From assembly GCF_013371465.1 (NCBI RefSeq), contig NZ_JABWDU010000002.1, positions 124,001-188,000 on the forward strand: DNA of 64,000 bases, read 5' to 3'. The notes below the pieces were generated by a model. It was not told where the DNA came from and did not search any database. It was given only the letters and a program-made list of their open reading frames with translations. Below, in pieces: positions 1 through 11,153 of the stretch. The translations under genes and the position numbers were made by a program. This DNA is from Ensifer oleiphilus (lineage in GTDB: Bacteria; Pseudomonadota; Alphaproteobacteria; Rhizobiales; Rhizobiaceae). Position 1 is the stretch's first letter. Each line of letters starts with the position of its first letter.

Positions 1-863
1 CGCGCCTGGTTCCGGGCTGGACCAAGCCGATCATCGTCGGCCGTCACGCCTTCGGCGACCAGTACCGCGCCACCGACTTCAAGTTCCCGGGCAAGGGCAA
101 GCTGACGATGAAGTTCGTCGGCGAAGACGGCAAGGAAATCGAATACGACGTCTTCGACGCGCCGTCGGCCGGTGTTGCCATGGGCATGTACAACCTCGAC
201 GATTCGATCACCGAATTCGCCCGCGCTTCGCTCAACTACGGCATACAGCGCAAGGTTCCGGTCTACCTGTCGACCAAGAACACCATTCTCAAGGTCTATG
301 ACGGTCGCTTCAAGGATATCTTCCAGAAGGTGTTCGACGAAGAATTCGCCGACAAGTTCAAGGAACTGAAGATCTGGTACGAACACCGCCTGATCGACGA
401 CATGGTCGCCTCCGCGCTGAAGTGGTCCGGCGGCTACGTCTGGGCGTGCAAGAACTACGACGGCGACGTCCAGTCCGACATCGTGGCGCAGGGCTTCGGC
501 TCGCTCGGCCTGATGACCTCGGTCCTGATGACGCCGGATGGCCAGACGGTCGAAGCGGAAGCCGCACACGGCACCGTGACCCGCCACTACCGCCAGCACC
601 AGAAGGGCGAGGAAACCTCGACCAACTCGATCGCCTCGATCTTCGCCTGGACCCGTGGCCTTGCCCACCGTGCCAAGCTCGACGGCAATGCCGAACTCGC
701 GCGCTTCTCCGAAACGCTCGAAAAGGTCTGCGTCGACACGGTCGAATCGGGCTTCATGACCAAGGACCTGGCGCTGCTCATCGGCCCGGATCAGCCGTGG
801 CTCTCGACCACCGGTTTCCTCGACAAGATCGACGAGAACCTGCGTAAGGCAATGGCTGCTTGA
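1..863 (+). CDS. icd: isocitrate dehydrogenase (NADP+), C-terminal part
   Basis: This is the C-terminal ~286 residues of a eukaryote-type homodimeric NADP-dependent isocitrate dehydrogenase, the TCA-cycle enzyme that converts isocitrate to 2-oxoglutarate. The frame is open to the left edge, reading from base 3 with no start, so the gene is cut by the window. Visible family signatures are [14 protein letters not shown], the substrate lysine region [26 protein letters not shown] and [15 protein letters not shown] (metal-binding aspartates), and the NADP-contacting AAHGTVTRH. It ends in a normal TGA and is followed by a terminator. Assignment is very secure; only the N-terminus is missing. Confidence 0.97.
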   Translation, partial: RLVPGWTKPIIVGRHAFGDQYRATDFKFPGKGKLTMKFVGEDGKEIEYDVFDAPSAGVAMGMYNLDDSITEFARASLNYGIQRKVPVYLSTKNTILKVYDGRFKDIFQKVFDEEFADKFKELKIWYEHRLIDDMVASALKWSGGYVWACKNYDGDVQSDIVAQGFGSLGLMTSVLMTPDGQTVEAEAAHGTVTRHYRQHQKGEETSTNSIASIFAWTRGLAHRAKLDGNAELARFSETLEKVCVDTVESGFMTKDLALLIGPDQPWLSTTGFLDKIDENLRKAMAA

Positions 864-889
864 TCGGCACCTGCCAGAGAATGAAATAC

Positions 890-918
890 GAAACCCGGCC
901 TGGCGCCGGGTTTCTTTT
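890..918 (+). terminator. rho-independent terminator of icd
   Basis: A GC-rich stem (AAACCCGGC / GCCGGGTTT, short TG.. loop) followed by TCTTTTT, 28 bases after the icd stop. Orientation fits icd. Confidence 0.85.
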
Positions 919-1021
919 TGCGACCGCATTTGTGGGGCCGGAATGGGTAGCCTCAGTCATGCTCGGGTTTGACCCGAGCATCCATGCCGCCGCCTGACGA
1001 AGACCGGGAGCATGGCAGCGG

Positions 1022-1873
1022 TCATTTCAGCGGCAGGTAGATCTCGCTCAAAAGCTCGGTCGGCGGTACTTCGCGCGGGTTGTTGAGATATTTCTCGAAC
1101 ATGAGACTGTCGCGCACCTCTCGGCCGGACTGCGGCAGCCACGTGCCGTAGAGCCATTGGTAGGCCAGAGGCATGTCCGCATAAGGCCCCTTGTGACGCA
1201 GGACGGCGTAACGCCCGCCGTCGAGCGTCTGCGGTGTCAGCGGTGCCTCGGCAGGCAAATCCCCCTTTGCAGACACGCAGGCAAAGGACCGCAGCTTGTC
1301 TGTCGGCACCAGTTCCGGATCGTCCAGGTAGATGCCGATCATCTCCATGTCGGGCCTGAAGAGGTTGCGCGAAAACAGCGTGCCGTAGAGGGTCTCGAAC
1401 GCCTTGCCGATGCCCATGTAGGACCCGGTGTGGGCGACGCCGACGACGCCAAAACTGTCGATTTCCTTGAGAGTGACTTCATACATGTCCGCAATTCCTT
1501 CCGATGAAGCGGTTTCGAAGGTTTTGTGGCTGCCCTCCCTCCGGTATCGCGCCGGCGGCAGTCCGTAGACTGCCTTGAAGGTGCGATTGAAGGATTGAAT
1601 ATTGGGGTAGCCAGAGCGCTGCGCGATCGCTTCGACAGGAAGATCGGTTTGTACGAGATCGGCGGCGGCCTTCTGCAGCCGTAGCCGCTTGACCGTTGCC
1701 GCCAGTGTCTCGCCGTGAACGGCCCGGTAGATCCGGTGCCAGTGGTGCGGCGACAGGCAGGCGATCTCAGCGAGCCGATCTAGATCGAGCTCCTCATTGA
1801 GATGGCCGTAAATATAGTCGCTCACCCTGTGCAGACGTCTTTCATAGGTCGCCCAGCTTGCCTGCTCGTCCAT
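1022..1873 (-). CDS. AraC-family regulator with GyrI-like effector domain
   Basis: A 283-residue protein. Residues ~10-110 form an AraC/XylS double helix-turn-helix (LDRLAEIACLSPHHWHRIYR, then AIAQRSGYPNIQSFNRTFKAVYG and the PARYR ending). Residues ~130-283 form a GyrI/SOUL-type ligand-binding domain (YEVTLKEI, GRYAVLRHKGPY, W-LP-SG). This N-HTH/C-GyrI order is that of the Rob-like regulators, which sense small hydrophobic or cationic compounds; the ligand here cannot be read from sequence. It is a single gene, with convergent icd downstream and alaS upstream on the same strand but behind a terminator. Confidence 0.9.
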   Translation of the reverse strand: MDEQASWATYERRLHRVSDYIYGHLNEELDLDRLAEIACLSPHHWHRIYRAVHGETLAATVKRLRLQKAAADLVQTDLPVEAIAQRSGYPNIQSFNRTFKAVYGLPPARYRREGSHKTFETASSEGIADMYEVTLKEIDSFGVVGVAHTGSYMGIGKAFETLYGTLFSRNLFRPDMEMIGIYLDDPELVPTDKLRSFACVSAKGDLPAEAPLTPQTLDGGRYAVLRHKGPYADMPLAYQWLYGTWLPQSGREVRDSLMFEKYLNNPREVPPTELLSEIYLPLK

Positions 1874-1985
1874 GCCGAACCTTTCGCGTTTTGCTCACGG
1901 ATCGGTAGACCATAGCCGAGTTTGACAAATCCTGCGGAGTTTTGCGGCGAGCGAATGCCGTTGGACCGACGGCCAGTCGCCGCCA

Positions 1986-2018
1986 CAAAAAAGGCGCCCG
2001 AACCGGACGCCTTTTTCA
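1986..2018 (-). terminator. terminator downstream of alaS
   Basis: Inverted repeat AAAGGCGTCCGG / CCGGACGCCTTT-like around a short loop, flanked by A and T runs, so usable in both directions. It lies 24 bases after the alaS stop on the minus strand. The rest of the 1874-2041 gap holds the promoter side of the AraC gene; nothing else is seen. Confidence 0.8.
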
Positions 2019-2041
2019 AATTCCTGTGTGTGCGCCTGGTC

Positions 2042-4705
2042 TTAGCCGGCCAGCGCCACAGCAACAGCCTCGATCGCTTCGGCTGCCTTCTCGCCGTCAG
2101 GGCCGCCAGCCTGCGCCATATCGGCGCGACCGCCGCCGCCCTTGCCGCCGAGAGCGGCGGAGGCGACACGCACCAGATCGACGGCGCTGACCTTGGAGAT
2201 CAGGTCGTCGGTCACAGCCACGACGGCACTTGCCTTTCCGTCACCGGAAACGCCGACAAAGGCGACGACGCCGGAGCCGAGGCTCTTCTTGCCATCGTCC
2301 GCCAGGCTCTTCAGATCCTTCGGCTCGACACCGGAAACGACCTTGCCGAGGAAGCGCATGCCGGCAATGTCGCGCGCGGCATCGCTCGATCCCGCCTGGC
2401 CACCGCCACCGAGCGCCAGCTTCTTCTTGGCTTCGGTCAGTTCGCGCTCCAGCTTGCGGCGCTCGTCGAGAAGTGCCTCGACGCGGCCGAGCACGTCGCC
2501 CGGCTGGACCTTCAGCGTGTTGGCAAGCGTCTTTACCCGCTCGTCCTGCTCGCTGAGATAGGCGCGGGCCGCTTCGCCCGTCAGCGCCTCGACGCGGCGC
2601 ACGCCGGCGCCGACGGCACTTTCGGACACGACGCGCACCAGACCGATGTCGCCGGTCGCTGAAACATGGGTACCGCCGCAGAGTTCAACGGAATAGGGAC
2701 GGTTGGCCTTGGAGCCGTGGATGCCCTGCCCCATGGACACGACACGCACTTCGTCGCCGTACTTTTCGCCGAACAGCGCCATTGCGCCTTCGGCAATCGC
2801 ATCGTCGACGCTCATTAGGCGGGTGGTGACCGGCGTGTTCTGGACGATGATCTCGTTTGCCATCTCCTCGACGATCTTCAGTTCCTCGGCCGACATCGGC
2901 TTCGGGTGCGATACGTCGAAGCGCAGGCGTTCAGGCGCGACCAGCGAGCCCTTCTGTGCCACATGGGTGCCGAGCACTTCGCGCAGCGCTTCGTGCAAGA
3001 GATGGGTCGCCGAATGGTTGGCGCGCAGGCGCGAGCGGCGGGCGTGGTCGACTTCGAGCTGAGCCGCATCACCTGTCTTGATCGTGCCTTCGGCAACGGT
3101 GCCGAAGTGGACGAACAATCCCTCGCCGCGCTTCTGCGTGTCGGTCACCGCCACCTTGCCGCCGTCGGTGGTGATCGTACCGGTGTCGCCCATCTGGCCA
3201 CCCGATTCGCCGTAGAACGGCGTCTGGTTGAGGACGATCTGGACGGTTTCCCCCTTGGCAGCCAACGGAGCGACAGCGCCATCGCGCACGATCGCCTGGA
3301 TCACGCCTTCGGCGACTTCCGTGTCATAGCCAAGGAACTCGGTCGAACCATGCTTCTCGCGCAGCTCGAACCAGATGGTTTCCGTTGCCGCCTCGCCAGA
3401 TCCTGACCAGCTCGCCCGTGCCTCGGCCTTCTGGCGCTGCATGGCCGTCGTGAAAGCGTCGGTATCGACGGAAATGCCCTTGGCGCGAAGGGCGTCCTGG
3501 GTCAGGTCGAGCGGGAAGCCGTAGGTGTCGTAGAGCTTGAAGGCGGTTTCGCCGTTGAACTGGTCGCCTTCGGAAAGGTCGGCAGAGGCTTCGGAGAGCA
3601 GGTTCAGGCCGCGCTCCAGCGTCTTGCGGAAGCGGGTTTCCTCGAGCTTCAGCGTCTCGGAGATCAACGCTTCGGCGCGCATCAGTTCCGGATAGGCACG
3701 GCCCATCTGGCCGACGAGCGCCGGCAGCAGCTTCCACATCAGGGGATCGCGGGCGCCGAGCAGCTGAGCGTGGCGCATGGCGCGGCGCATGATACGGCGA
3801 AGGACATAGCCGCGGCCTTCGTTTGACGGCAGCACGCCGTCTGCAATCAGGAAGGCGGACGAGCGCAGATGGTCGGCAATGACGCGGTGGCTGGCGCGCT
3901 GGTCGCCTTCGGCCTTGACGCCGGTTGCTTCTTCGGACGCTGCGATCAGCGCGCGGAAAAGGTCGATGTCATAGTTGTCGTGCTGGCCCTGAAGCACGGC
4001 CGCCAGGCGCTCGAGGCCCATGCCGGTATCGATCGACGGACGCGGCAGGTTGACCCGCTCTTCCTTGGTGATCTGCTCGTATTGCATGAAGACGAGGTTC
4101 CAGATCTCGATGAAGCGGTCGCCGTCCTCATCGGCAGAGCCCGGAGGTCCGCCCCAGATATGGTCGCCATGATCGTAGAAGATTTCCGAGCACGGACCGC
4201 ACGGGCCGGTATCGCCCATGGCCCAGAAATTGTCGCTGGTCGGAATACGGATGATGCGGTCGTCGGTGAGGCCGGCGATCTTTTTCCAAAGACCGAACGC
4301 TTCGTCGTCGGTGTGATAGACCGTGACCAGCAGGCGCTTGGCGTCGAGGCCATACTCCTTGGTGATCAGGTTCCAGGCAAGCTCGATGGCGTTCTCCTTG
4401 AAGTAATCGCCAAAGGAGAAGTTGCCGAGCATCTCGAAGAAGGTGTGGTGGCGCGCGGTGTAGCCGACATTGTCGAGGTCGTTGTGCTTGCCGCCGGCGC
4501 GTACGCATTTCTGCGCTGTCACGGCCGTCGAATAGGGACGCTGCTCGAGGCCGGTGAAGACATTCTTGAACTGCACCATGCCGGCATTGGTGAACATCAG
4601 TGTCGGGTCGTTGCGCGGAACCAATGGGCTCGACGACACCACCTCGTGACCATTCCTGCGGAAATAGTCGAGAAACGTCGACCGGATTTCATTCACGCCG
4701 CTCAT
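2042..4705 (-). CDS. alaS: alanyl-tRNA synthetase
   Basis: Full-length (887 residues, normal for the family). It charges tRNA-Ala in the cytoplasm and edits mis-charged Ser/Gly. The class II catalytic core is N-terminal ([33 protein letters not shown]). The editing domain shows the zinc/hydrolysis signature [12 protein letters not shown] and, further on, [13 protein letters not shown]. The C-terminal C-Ala domain ends in [16 protein letters not shown]. Start is ATG at 4705 with AGGA seven bases upstream. Standard housekeeping gene next to recA, an arrangement common in Rhizobiales. Confidence 0.98.
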   Translation of the reverse strand: MSGVNEIRSTFLDYFRRNGHEVVSSSPLVPRNDPTLMFTNAGMVQFKNVFTGLEQRPYSTAVTAQKCVRAGGKHNDLDNVGYTARHHTFFEMLGNFSFGDYFKENAIELAWNLITKEYGLDAKRLLVTVYHTDDEAFGLWKKIAGLTDDRIIRIPTSDNFWAMGDTGPCGPCSEIFYDHGDHIWGGPPGSADEDGDRFIEIWNLVFMQYEQITKEERVNLPRPSIDTGMGLERLAAVLQGQHDNYDIDLFRALIAASEEATGVKAEGDQRASHRVIADHLRSSAFLIADGVLPSNEGRGYVLRRIMRRAMRHAQLLGARDPLMWKLLPALVGQMGRAYPELMRAEALISETLKLEETRFRKTLERGLNLLSEASADLSEGDQFNGETAFKLYDTYGFPLDLTQDALRAKGISVDTDAFTTAMQRQKAEARASWSGSGEAATETIWFELREKHGSTEFLGYDTEVAEGVIQAIVRDGAVAPLAAKGETVQIVLNQTPFYGESGGQMGDTGTITTDGGKVAVTDTQKRGEGLFVHFGTVAEGTIKTGDAAQLEVDHARRSRLRANHSATHLLHEALREVLGTHVAQKGSLVAPERLRFDVSHPKPMSAEELKIVEEMANEIIVQNTPVTTRLMSVDDAIAEGAMALFGEKYGDEVRVVSMGQGIHGSKANRPYSVELCGGTHVSATGDIGLVRVVSESAVGAGVRRVEALTGEAARAYLSEQDERVKTLANTLKVQPGDVLGRVEALLDERRKLERELTEAKKKLALGGGGQAGSSDAARDIAGMRFLGKVVSGVEPKDLKSLADDGKKSLGSGVVAFVGVSGDGKASAVVAVTDDLISKVSAVDLVRVASAALGGKGGGGRADMAQAGGPDGEKAAEAIEAVAVALAG

Positions 4706-4874
4706 CTTGCGTCCTATCTGTGCACCAATTCAGGCCCAAGCCCCGGCATTTGCCGCGCCACTCGCCGTTGTCCTTCAACCCCGCAGCCGTCGTCGACGGC
4801 TACGCCCTCCAACGCCCTCGGTCGCCGGAACCACAGGCTTTTATCGTTCGTGTCTCATGCTGTCCAGACGGCAG

Positions 4875-4911
4875 CAAAAAACCGGTCGCCAATGAAGACG
4901 ACCGGTTTTTG
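4875..4911 (-). terminator. terminator of recA (bidirectional sequence)
   Basis: Perfect ACCGGTCG / CGACCGGT stem with AAAAAA on one side and TTTTT on the other; it lies 24 bases after the recA stop and separates recA from alaS on the minus strand. Confidence 0.85.
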
Positions 4912-4934
4912 AAAGCTTGAAGCTGGCTTGATAT

Positions 4935-6023
<1,089 letters not shown>

Positions 6024-6082
6024 TTGGTCCACCTTTAGGTTATTGAAGCTACCGAGGCAATGAAGCCGCCGCACGACTTTTT

Positions 6083-6108
6083 GTACATGTTTTGTTCCAG
6101 TTTTGCAA
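6083..6108 (-). promoter_or_regulatory. SOS/LexA operator of recA
   Basis: On the minus strand a GAAC-N7-GTAC pair (6083-6097) overlaps TTG-N11-CAA (6092-6108), 60-85 bases before the recA ATG. Both are alphaproteobacterial SOS motifs: GAAC/GTTC half-sites seven apart, and the TTG-N11-CAA element described for Rhizobium etli recA. Their presence is read directly; binding is inferred. Confidence 0.8.
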
Positions 6109-6262
6109 GAGAGGAACAAACCATTGTAAAATACGAATTATTCGGATTGCGTTCGATTCATGTTCACGCTTAGCGGCGTAAGTTTTTCCGCAGCGCCTGG
6201 TGCGCGTTGAGACAATGGACGTTCCCGACCCGATTCGGCTTTGAGACAGCAGAGGAACAATC

Positions 6263-7210
6263 ATGACGGAAGGCGAAATTGCCGTTTTCGGCGGCGCCCA
6301 TATCGACCGGCGCGGCCGTATCACCGGCACGACCGCGCCAGGTTCGAGCAATCCGGGCACCTGGTTCGAGGAGGCCGGCGGTGGTGGCTTCAACGCCGCA
6401 CGCAATCTGGCGCGTCTGGGGCATAGCGTCCGGATGATCAGCACGCGCGGCGGTGACGCTGCCGGAGAGATGGTCACGGCAGCCGCAGCGGTGGCCGGCG
6501 TCATCGATAATCCCCTCACCTTCCTCGACCGCCAGACGCCGAGCTACACGGCAATCATCGAGAACGACGGCAATCTGGTAATCGCGCTTGCCGACATGGA
6601 TCTCTACCGGATGTTCTCGCCGCGCCAGTTGCAGCGACGCGCCTTGCGCGATGCTATTGCCGAAAGCCGGATCGTGCTGACCGATGCCAATCTGCCGGAA
6701 GAGACCATTGCCGCTCTCGTCGAGGCAGCGTCCACCAACGGACGTATCGTAGCCGGCATCGCCGTTTCGCCGGCAAAGGTGATCCGGTTTCAGCCGAGCC
6801 TCGCCGGGCTCAGCTTTCTTTTCATGAATGAAGCCGAGGCCCGTGCGCTTACCGGCAAGGATTCCGACGATGCCGAGGGTTGGCCGCCGCTGTTGCGCGC
6901 CGCCGGTCTCAATGGCGGCATTGTCACGCGTGGCGGAAGAGCTGTCGTCGCCTTCGATAGCGAAACTGTCTGCGTCGCGACGCCGCCGGCTCTGCCGAAA
7001 CTTGCCGATGTTACCGGCGCCGGCGATGCCATGGCATCCGGTTTTCTGGCTGCCCAGCTTGCGGATCGTGATCTCGCCGAATGCCTCAGGTACGGCATGG
7101 CAGCCGCCGGCATTACACTGCGCTCCCCCTTGGCCGCCTCGGAACAAATGTCGCAGGCCAATCTCGAACAGGCGCTCGCCCTTGTGCCGGCACCTCAAAT
7201 GCTGGCATGA
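6263..7210 (+). CDS. psuK: PfkB-family sugar kinase, probable pseudouridine kinase
   Basis: A 315-residue ribokinase/PfkB-fold kinase. It has the N-terminal glycine-rich substrate loop (GGGGFNAARNLARLG) and the C-terminal ATP/anion-hole signature DVTGAGDAMASG with the catalytic Asp of GAGD. Fold and family are clear. The pseudouridine substrate is inferred from the next gene, psuG, 31 bases downstream: kinase makes pseudouridine-5'-phosphate and PsuG splits it into uracil and ribose-5-phosphate. ATG at 6263 follows AGAGGAA. The gene shares its upstream region (6024-6262) with divergent recA. Without psuG it could only be called a PfkB kinase. Confidence 0.88.
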   Translation: MTEGEIAVFGGAHIDRRGRITGTTAPGSSNPGTWFEEAGGGGFNAARNLARLGHSVRMISTRGGDAAGEMVTAAAAVAGVIDNPLTFLDRQTPSYTAIIENDGNLVIALADMDLYRMFSPRQLQRRALRDAIAESRIVLTDANLPEETIAALVEAASTNGRIVAGIAVSPAKVIRFQPSLAGLSFLFMNEAEARALTGKDSDDAEGWPPLLRAAGLNGGIVTRGGRAVVAFDSETVCVATPPALPKLADVTGAGDAMASGFLAAQLADRDLAECLRYGMAAAGITLRSPLAASEQMSQANLEQALALVPAPQMLA

Positions 7211-7241
7211 ACACCGCCAGCCGAACTCCCAAGGAAAAACC

Positions 7242-8171
7242 ATGACCAAACCTGCTTCCCCCTTCCTGCCGATGGAATATTCCGACGAGGTTGCAGCCGC
7301 CAAGGCGCGTGGCGCGCCGATCGTGGCGCTGGAATCGACCATCATCACCCATGGCATGCCGTACCCGGGCAACCTGAACATGGCCCGCAGCGTCGAAGCA
7401 ATCATTCGCGACCAGGGTGCGGTTCCGGCGACGATCGCCGTCATTCACGGCGTGCTCCATATCGGCCTTGATGATGCCAAGCTTGAAGAGCTGGCGAAGA
7501 CGGAAGGCGCGATGAAGGTCTCGCGGGCCGATCTGGCCTTTGCGATTGCCGAGCGCCGCACCGGCGCGACCACCGTTGCCGCCACCATGATCGCCGCTGC
7601 CCGCGCCGGCATCCGCGTCTTTGCGACCGGCGGCATTGGCGGCGTGCACCGGGGTGCCGAGCTGACCTTCGACATCTCCGCCGACCTCGAAGAACTGGCC
7701 CGCACGGCCGTCATCGTCGTTTGCGCCGGCGCCAAGGCCATTCTCGACATTCCAAAGACGCTCGAAGTGCTCGAAACCCGCGGCGTGCCTGTCGTTACCT
7801 ATGACAGCGACGTCTTCCCGGCCTTCTGGTCGCGCGATTCCGGCCTCAAGAGCCCGCTGATGCTCAACAGCCCGGCGGCAATCGCCAACTTCCAGAGCAT
7901 GCGCGAGCAACTCGGTGTCGATGGCGGCATGCTGATTGCCAACCCGGTTCCCGCCGAAAGCGAAATCCCGCGCGAAGAGATGGAAATCTACATCGCCCGT
8001 GCGATCGACAACGCCGAACGCGACGACGTCACCGGCAAGGCGGTCACACCCTACCTGCTCGACAATCTTTTCCACCTGACCGAAGGCCGTAGCCTCGAAA
8101 CCAACATCGCGCTGGTGGAGAACAATGCCCGCCTCGCCGGTGAAATCGCTGTGGCGCTCACCGCGAAGTAA
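7242..8171 (+). CDS. psuG: pseudouridine-5'-phosphate glycosidase
   Basis: A 309-residue PsuG/IndA-family enzyme that reversibly cleaves pseudouridine-5'-phosphate to uracil and ribose-5-phosphate, for salvage of RNA-derived pseudouridine. Hallmarks: ALESTIITHGMPYPGN near the N-terminus, KVSRADLAFA (Schiff-base lysine region), TTVAATMIAA, FATGGIGGVHRG, and the Asn-rich ESEIPREEMEIYI segment. The start is ATG 7242 (MTKPASPFLPMEYS) with AAGGA upstream; a longer in-frame reading back to 6828 overlaps psuK and is not credible. Second and last gene of the operon, followed by a terminator. Confidence 0.95.
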   Translation: MTKPASPFLPMEYSDEVAAAKARGAPIVALESTIITHGMPYPGNLNMARSVEAIIRDQGAVPATIAVIHGVLHIGLDDAKLEELAKTEGAMKVSRADLAFAIAERRTGATTVAATMIAAARAGIRVFATGGIGGVHRGAELTFDISADLEELARTAVIVVCAGAKAILDIPKTLEVLETRGVPVVTYDSDVFPAFWSRDSGLKSPLMLNSPAAIANFQSMREQLGVDGGMLIANPVPAESEIPREEMEIYIARAIDNAERDDVTGKAVTPYLLDNLFHLTEGRSLETNIALVENNARLAGEIAVALTAK

Positions 8172-8197
8172 GAGCGGCAGACAATTACAGGCAAAAA

Positions 8198-8228
8198 GAA
8201 AGCCCGGCGCGCAAGCGTCGGGCTTTTT
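8198..8228 (+). terminator. terminator of psuK-psuG
   Basis: AAAGCCCGGCGC / GCGTCGGGCTTT stem with one mismatch followed by TTTTT. It sits between the convergent psuG and cckA and could serve both. Confidence 0.8.
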
Positions 8229-8253
8229 GCTGCGCTAAGCTTTAACGCGTCCC

Positions 8254-10878
8254 TCAGGAATCAAGCATCTCACGCACGGCCACCGCCAGTTGCTTGAGCG
8301 AGAACGGCTTCGGCAGGAAGCCGAACTTGGCATCAGCGGGAAGGTTGCGGGCGAAAGCGTCTTCCGCGTAGCCCGAAACGAAGATGAACTTCAGGTCCGG
8401 GTACTTCTTGCGCAGTTCCGTCAAGAGCGTCGGCCCATCCATTTCCGGCATGACCACATCCGAAACGACGATGTCGACGGCGCCATCGAGCTCGTCCATG
8501 ATGTCGAGCGCTTCGACGCCGGAGCCGGCCTCATGGACGGTATAACCGCGGGTCTCGAGCATGCGCTTGCCGCCGCGGCGGACCGCTTCTTCGTCCTCGA
8601 CAAGCAAGACGACGGCCGAATCGCCGGTGAGATCCGTCGGTTCCTCGGTCTTGGCGACCGGCTTTGCGACGGCTTCGACCGGGGGCAGCGCCACAGTTCC
8701 GGCCGAAGATCCAGCCGCCTGTTCGCCCCCGACTTCAGGAATGTCGATATGGCGCGGCAACAAGATACGGAATGTGGTTCCCTTGCCGACTTCGGATTCC
8801 GGATAGATGTAGCCTCCGGATTGCTTGACGATGCCATAGACCATCGAAAGCCCCAGGCCCGTGCCCTTGCCAACTTCCTTGGTGGTGAAGAAAGGCTCGA
8901 AGATCTTGTCGAGAATTTCTGGCGGAATACCGGTTCCCTGGTCGGAAACCTCCACCATGACGAAATCCTCTTCCGGCAATTCCCGCCGGCCGAGAGCCGC
9001 GATCTCCGTCGACGGCAGATTACGGGTGCGAAGCGTGATGATGCCGCCCGTCGGCATCGCATCGCGCGCGTTGACGGCAAGGTTGAGCAGCACCTGCTCG
9101 AACTGGCCGAGATCCGTGCGGACCGGCCAGAGATCGCGCCCATAGTCGACTTCGACCTTGACGTTGGTTCCTGTCATGCGATCGACGAGCATGCGCAGAT
9201 CGCCGATGACATCGGTCATGCTCAAGACTGTCGGCCGCATGGTCTGCTTGCGCGAGAAGGCGAGCAACTGCCGGACGAGGACGGCCGCCCGGTTGGCGTT
9301 GCGCTTGATCTCCATCAGGTCGGCGAAGCTTGCATCCGCCGGACGGGCCGACAGAAGCAGGTGGTCGGACGAAAGCAGGATCGCCGTCAGTACGTTGTTG
9401 AAGTCGTGCGCGATACCGCCGGCAAGTGTGCCGACCGCGTTCATCTTCTGCGTCTGCGCCATCTGGTTTTCGAGCGCCTTCTGCTCGGTGATCTCAAGCG
9501 CATAGATGATCGCCGCTTCTTCCGGAGCCTGATCGGTCTGGTCGATGACGGCGTTGATATAGAAGCGGAAATGGCGTTCGCCATCGGCCGGGTGCAAGGC
9601 GTCGATCGGTGCGATGTCGCCCTGGCGGTCCTTGGCGGCCGCAAGCGCCTCGTGCAGGCGCCCCTTTTCCGTCGGGTGCACGACGGTTTCTATCAGCGCG
9701 CCGCGCTCGACATCGTCCTGGGAGACAAGGCCCGAGAACAGCTTGAGGAACGGTGCGTTGGTGCGAAGGATGCGACCGTTACCGTCCACGGACGCGATGG
9801 CCATCGGCGTGTTATTGAAGAAGCGGGTAAAGCGCATCGCAGCGCTCGAAGCCGACTGGTCCTCGTCTTCGCCGCCGTCGCGCGACATGACGATCGTACG
9901 GCTTTCGCCCGGCGCACCGTCGCGTGCCGACGATACCCGGTGCACCATGCGCACCGGCAGGCTCTGGCCGTTGGACTTGCGCAGATCGAGGTCCAGCACC
10001 TTGGTCTTCTTCAGGCCCGGCTCCGCCTGCACCGACTGCACCAGCGTCAGCCCTTCGCCGGCAACGAGATCGCCGATGCTCATCGAGCCCGGCTGGAATT
10101 TCGTCAGATCGATGCCCAGCCAATCCGCCAGCGTGGCGTTGATATAGAAGATCTCGCCCTTGCGACCGGCGGAGAAGAAGCCGGCCGGCGCATGGTCGAG
10201 ATAGTCGATGGCGTTCTGCAATTCCTTGAAGAACCGCTCCTGGTCGTCGCGTTCGGTGGTGATATCGGCGATCTGCCAGAGATAGAGCGGATTGCGGTCG
10301 CTGTCTTCGAGCGGCAGCACGCGCGCTTTCAGACGGAACCAGTGGGCACCGGAGCCGCTGGTGGCGGCGCCGGTCGCCAGCGGCTTCAGCAGGCGAAACT
10401 CTTCGTGTCCCTGTTTGCCTTCGTGCAGGCCGTTGGTGAGGCGGTAGATCGCTTCGGTCGCCTCGCGGTTTCGCGACAGGATCGTTTCAAGCGACTGGAT
10501 GCCAGCAGCGTTCTTCGCGCCAGTCAGTGCGCCGTAGGCAGCGTTGGCATAGATGATGCGACCCTTGCGGTCCGTGACGATCGTGCCGTCCTCATGGCCG
10601 TCGAGAAAGGCGCGCGCCAATTCATCCGGCCGCGATTGCGGCATCACCTCGATGAAGCCGATGACCGAGGAGACTAGGAAGAAGATCCCGACCATGGCGA
10701 GAACGCCGAGGATTCCCAGCACGATCTCGTTGTCGAGTTCGTTCTTGAAGATCACGAAGGCGATCGCAGACACGGTCAGAACGATCGCAAGCAGGACGAT
10801 CCGCATCACGGTTCCTGGCCTGACACCACGGTCAACAACCGGCATCTGGTAGTCACCTGACTGCCGCAATTTCGTCAT
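8254..10878 (-). CDS. cckA: CckA-type hybrid sensor histidine kinase
   Basis: An 874-residue membrane hybrid kinase. Two N-terminal membrane helices (residues ~22-45 and ~50-72) precede at least two or three PAS domains (~85-480), a HisKA domain with phospho-accepting His at ~491 ([14 protein letters not shown]), an HATPase_c domain ([27 protein letters not shown]) and a C-terminal receiver with phospho-acceptor Asp at ~807 ([11 protein letters not shown]). In alphaproteobacteria CckA feeds phosphate through ChpT to the cell-cycle regulator CtrA. ATG 10878 has GAGGA eight bases upstream and is preferred to the in-frame start at 10953. Divergent from the FliO-like gene across 275 bp, with no other gene in between. 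Confidence 0.95.
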   Translation of the reverse strand: MTKLRQSGDYQMPVVDRGVRPGTVMRIVLLAIVLTVSAIAFVIFKNELDNEIVLGILGVLAMVGIFFLVSSVIGFIEVMPQSRPDELARAFLDGHEDGTIVTDRKGRIIYANAAYGALTGAKNAAGIQSLETILSRNREATEAIYRLTNGLHEGKQGHEEFRLLKPLATGAATSGSGAHWFRLKARVLPLEDSDRNPLYLWQIADITTERDDQERFFKELQNAIDYLDHAPAGFFSAGRKGEIFYINATLADWLGIDLTKFQPGSMSIGDLVAGEGLTLVQSVQAEPGLKKTKVLDLDLRKSNGQSLPVRMVHRVSSARDGAPGESRTIVMSRDGGEDEDQSASSAAMRFTRFFNNTPMAIASVDGNGRILRTNAPFLKLFSGLVSQDDVERGALIETVVHPTEKGRLHEALAAAKDRQGDIAPIDALHPADGERHFRFYINAVIDQTDQAPEEAAIIYALEITEQKALENQMAQTQKMNAVGTLAGGIAHDFNNVLTAILLSSDHLLLSARPADASFADLMEIKRNANRAAVLVRQLLAFSRKQTMRPTVLSMTDVIGDLRMLVDRMTGTNVKVEVDYGRDLWPVRTDLGQFEQVLLNLAVNARDAMPTGGIITLRTRNLPSTEIAALGRRELPEEDFVMVEVSDQGTGIPPEILDKIFEPFFTTKEVGKGTGLGLSMVYGIVKQSGGYIYPESEVGKGTTFRILLPRHIDIPEVGGEQAAGSSAGTVALPPVEAVAKPVAKTEEPTDLTGDSAVVLLVEDEEAVRRGGKRMLETRGYTVHEAGSGVEALDIMDELDGAVDIVVSDVVMPEMDGPTLLTELRKKYPDLKFIFVSGYAEDAFARNLPADAKFGFLPKPFSLKQLAVAVREMLDS

Positions 10879-11153
10879 CGGGTCCTCATCTGCCGCCAAT
10901 ACCGCCCGGCGCAAAGCTGGTACGGTCCGGCGCTCCGGCCGGCATCCGCGCAATCCGCCAGGTGAATTCGGCCAATACCGACACGCCCTCGATCATTCGG
11001 ATAGGAATCATCTTTAACGGTCAGAGATAACAGCAAAAAGCACCTGTGCGGAAGCGCGGCCCTCAATTCACAGGGAATGTCGGCGAAGTCCTTGTCCAAG
11101 CCCGAAAAAAGCCGTCAAATACTGCCACTCGAAAGGCTAAAGGAGTTCAGCCT

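Noticed and set aside
8290-10677. 795-codon plus-strand frame opposite cckA
   Set aside because: Antisense shadow caused by GC-rich third positions; the minus strand encodes a complete CckA with every expected motif.
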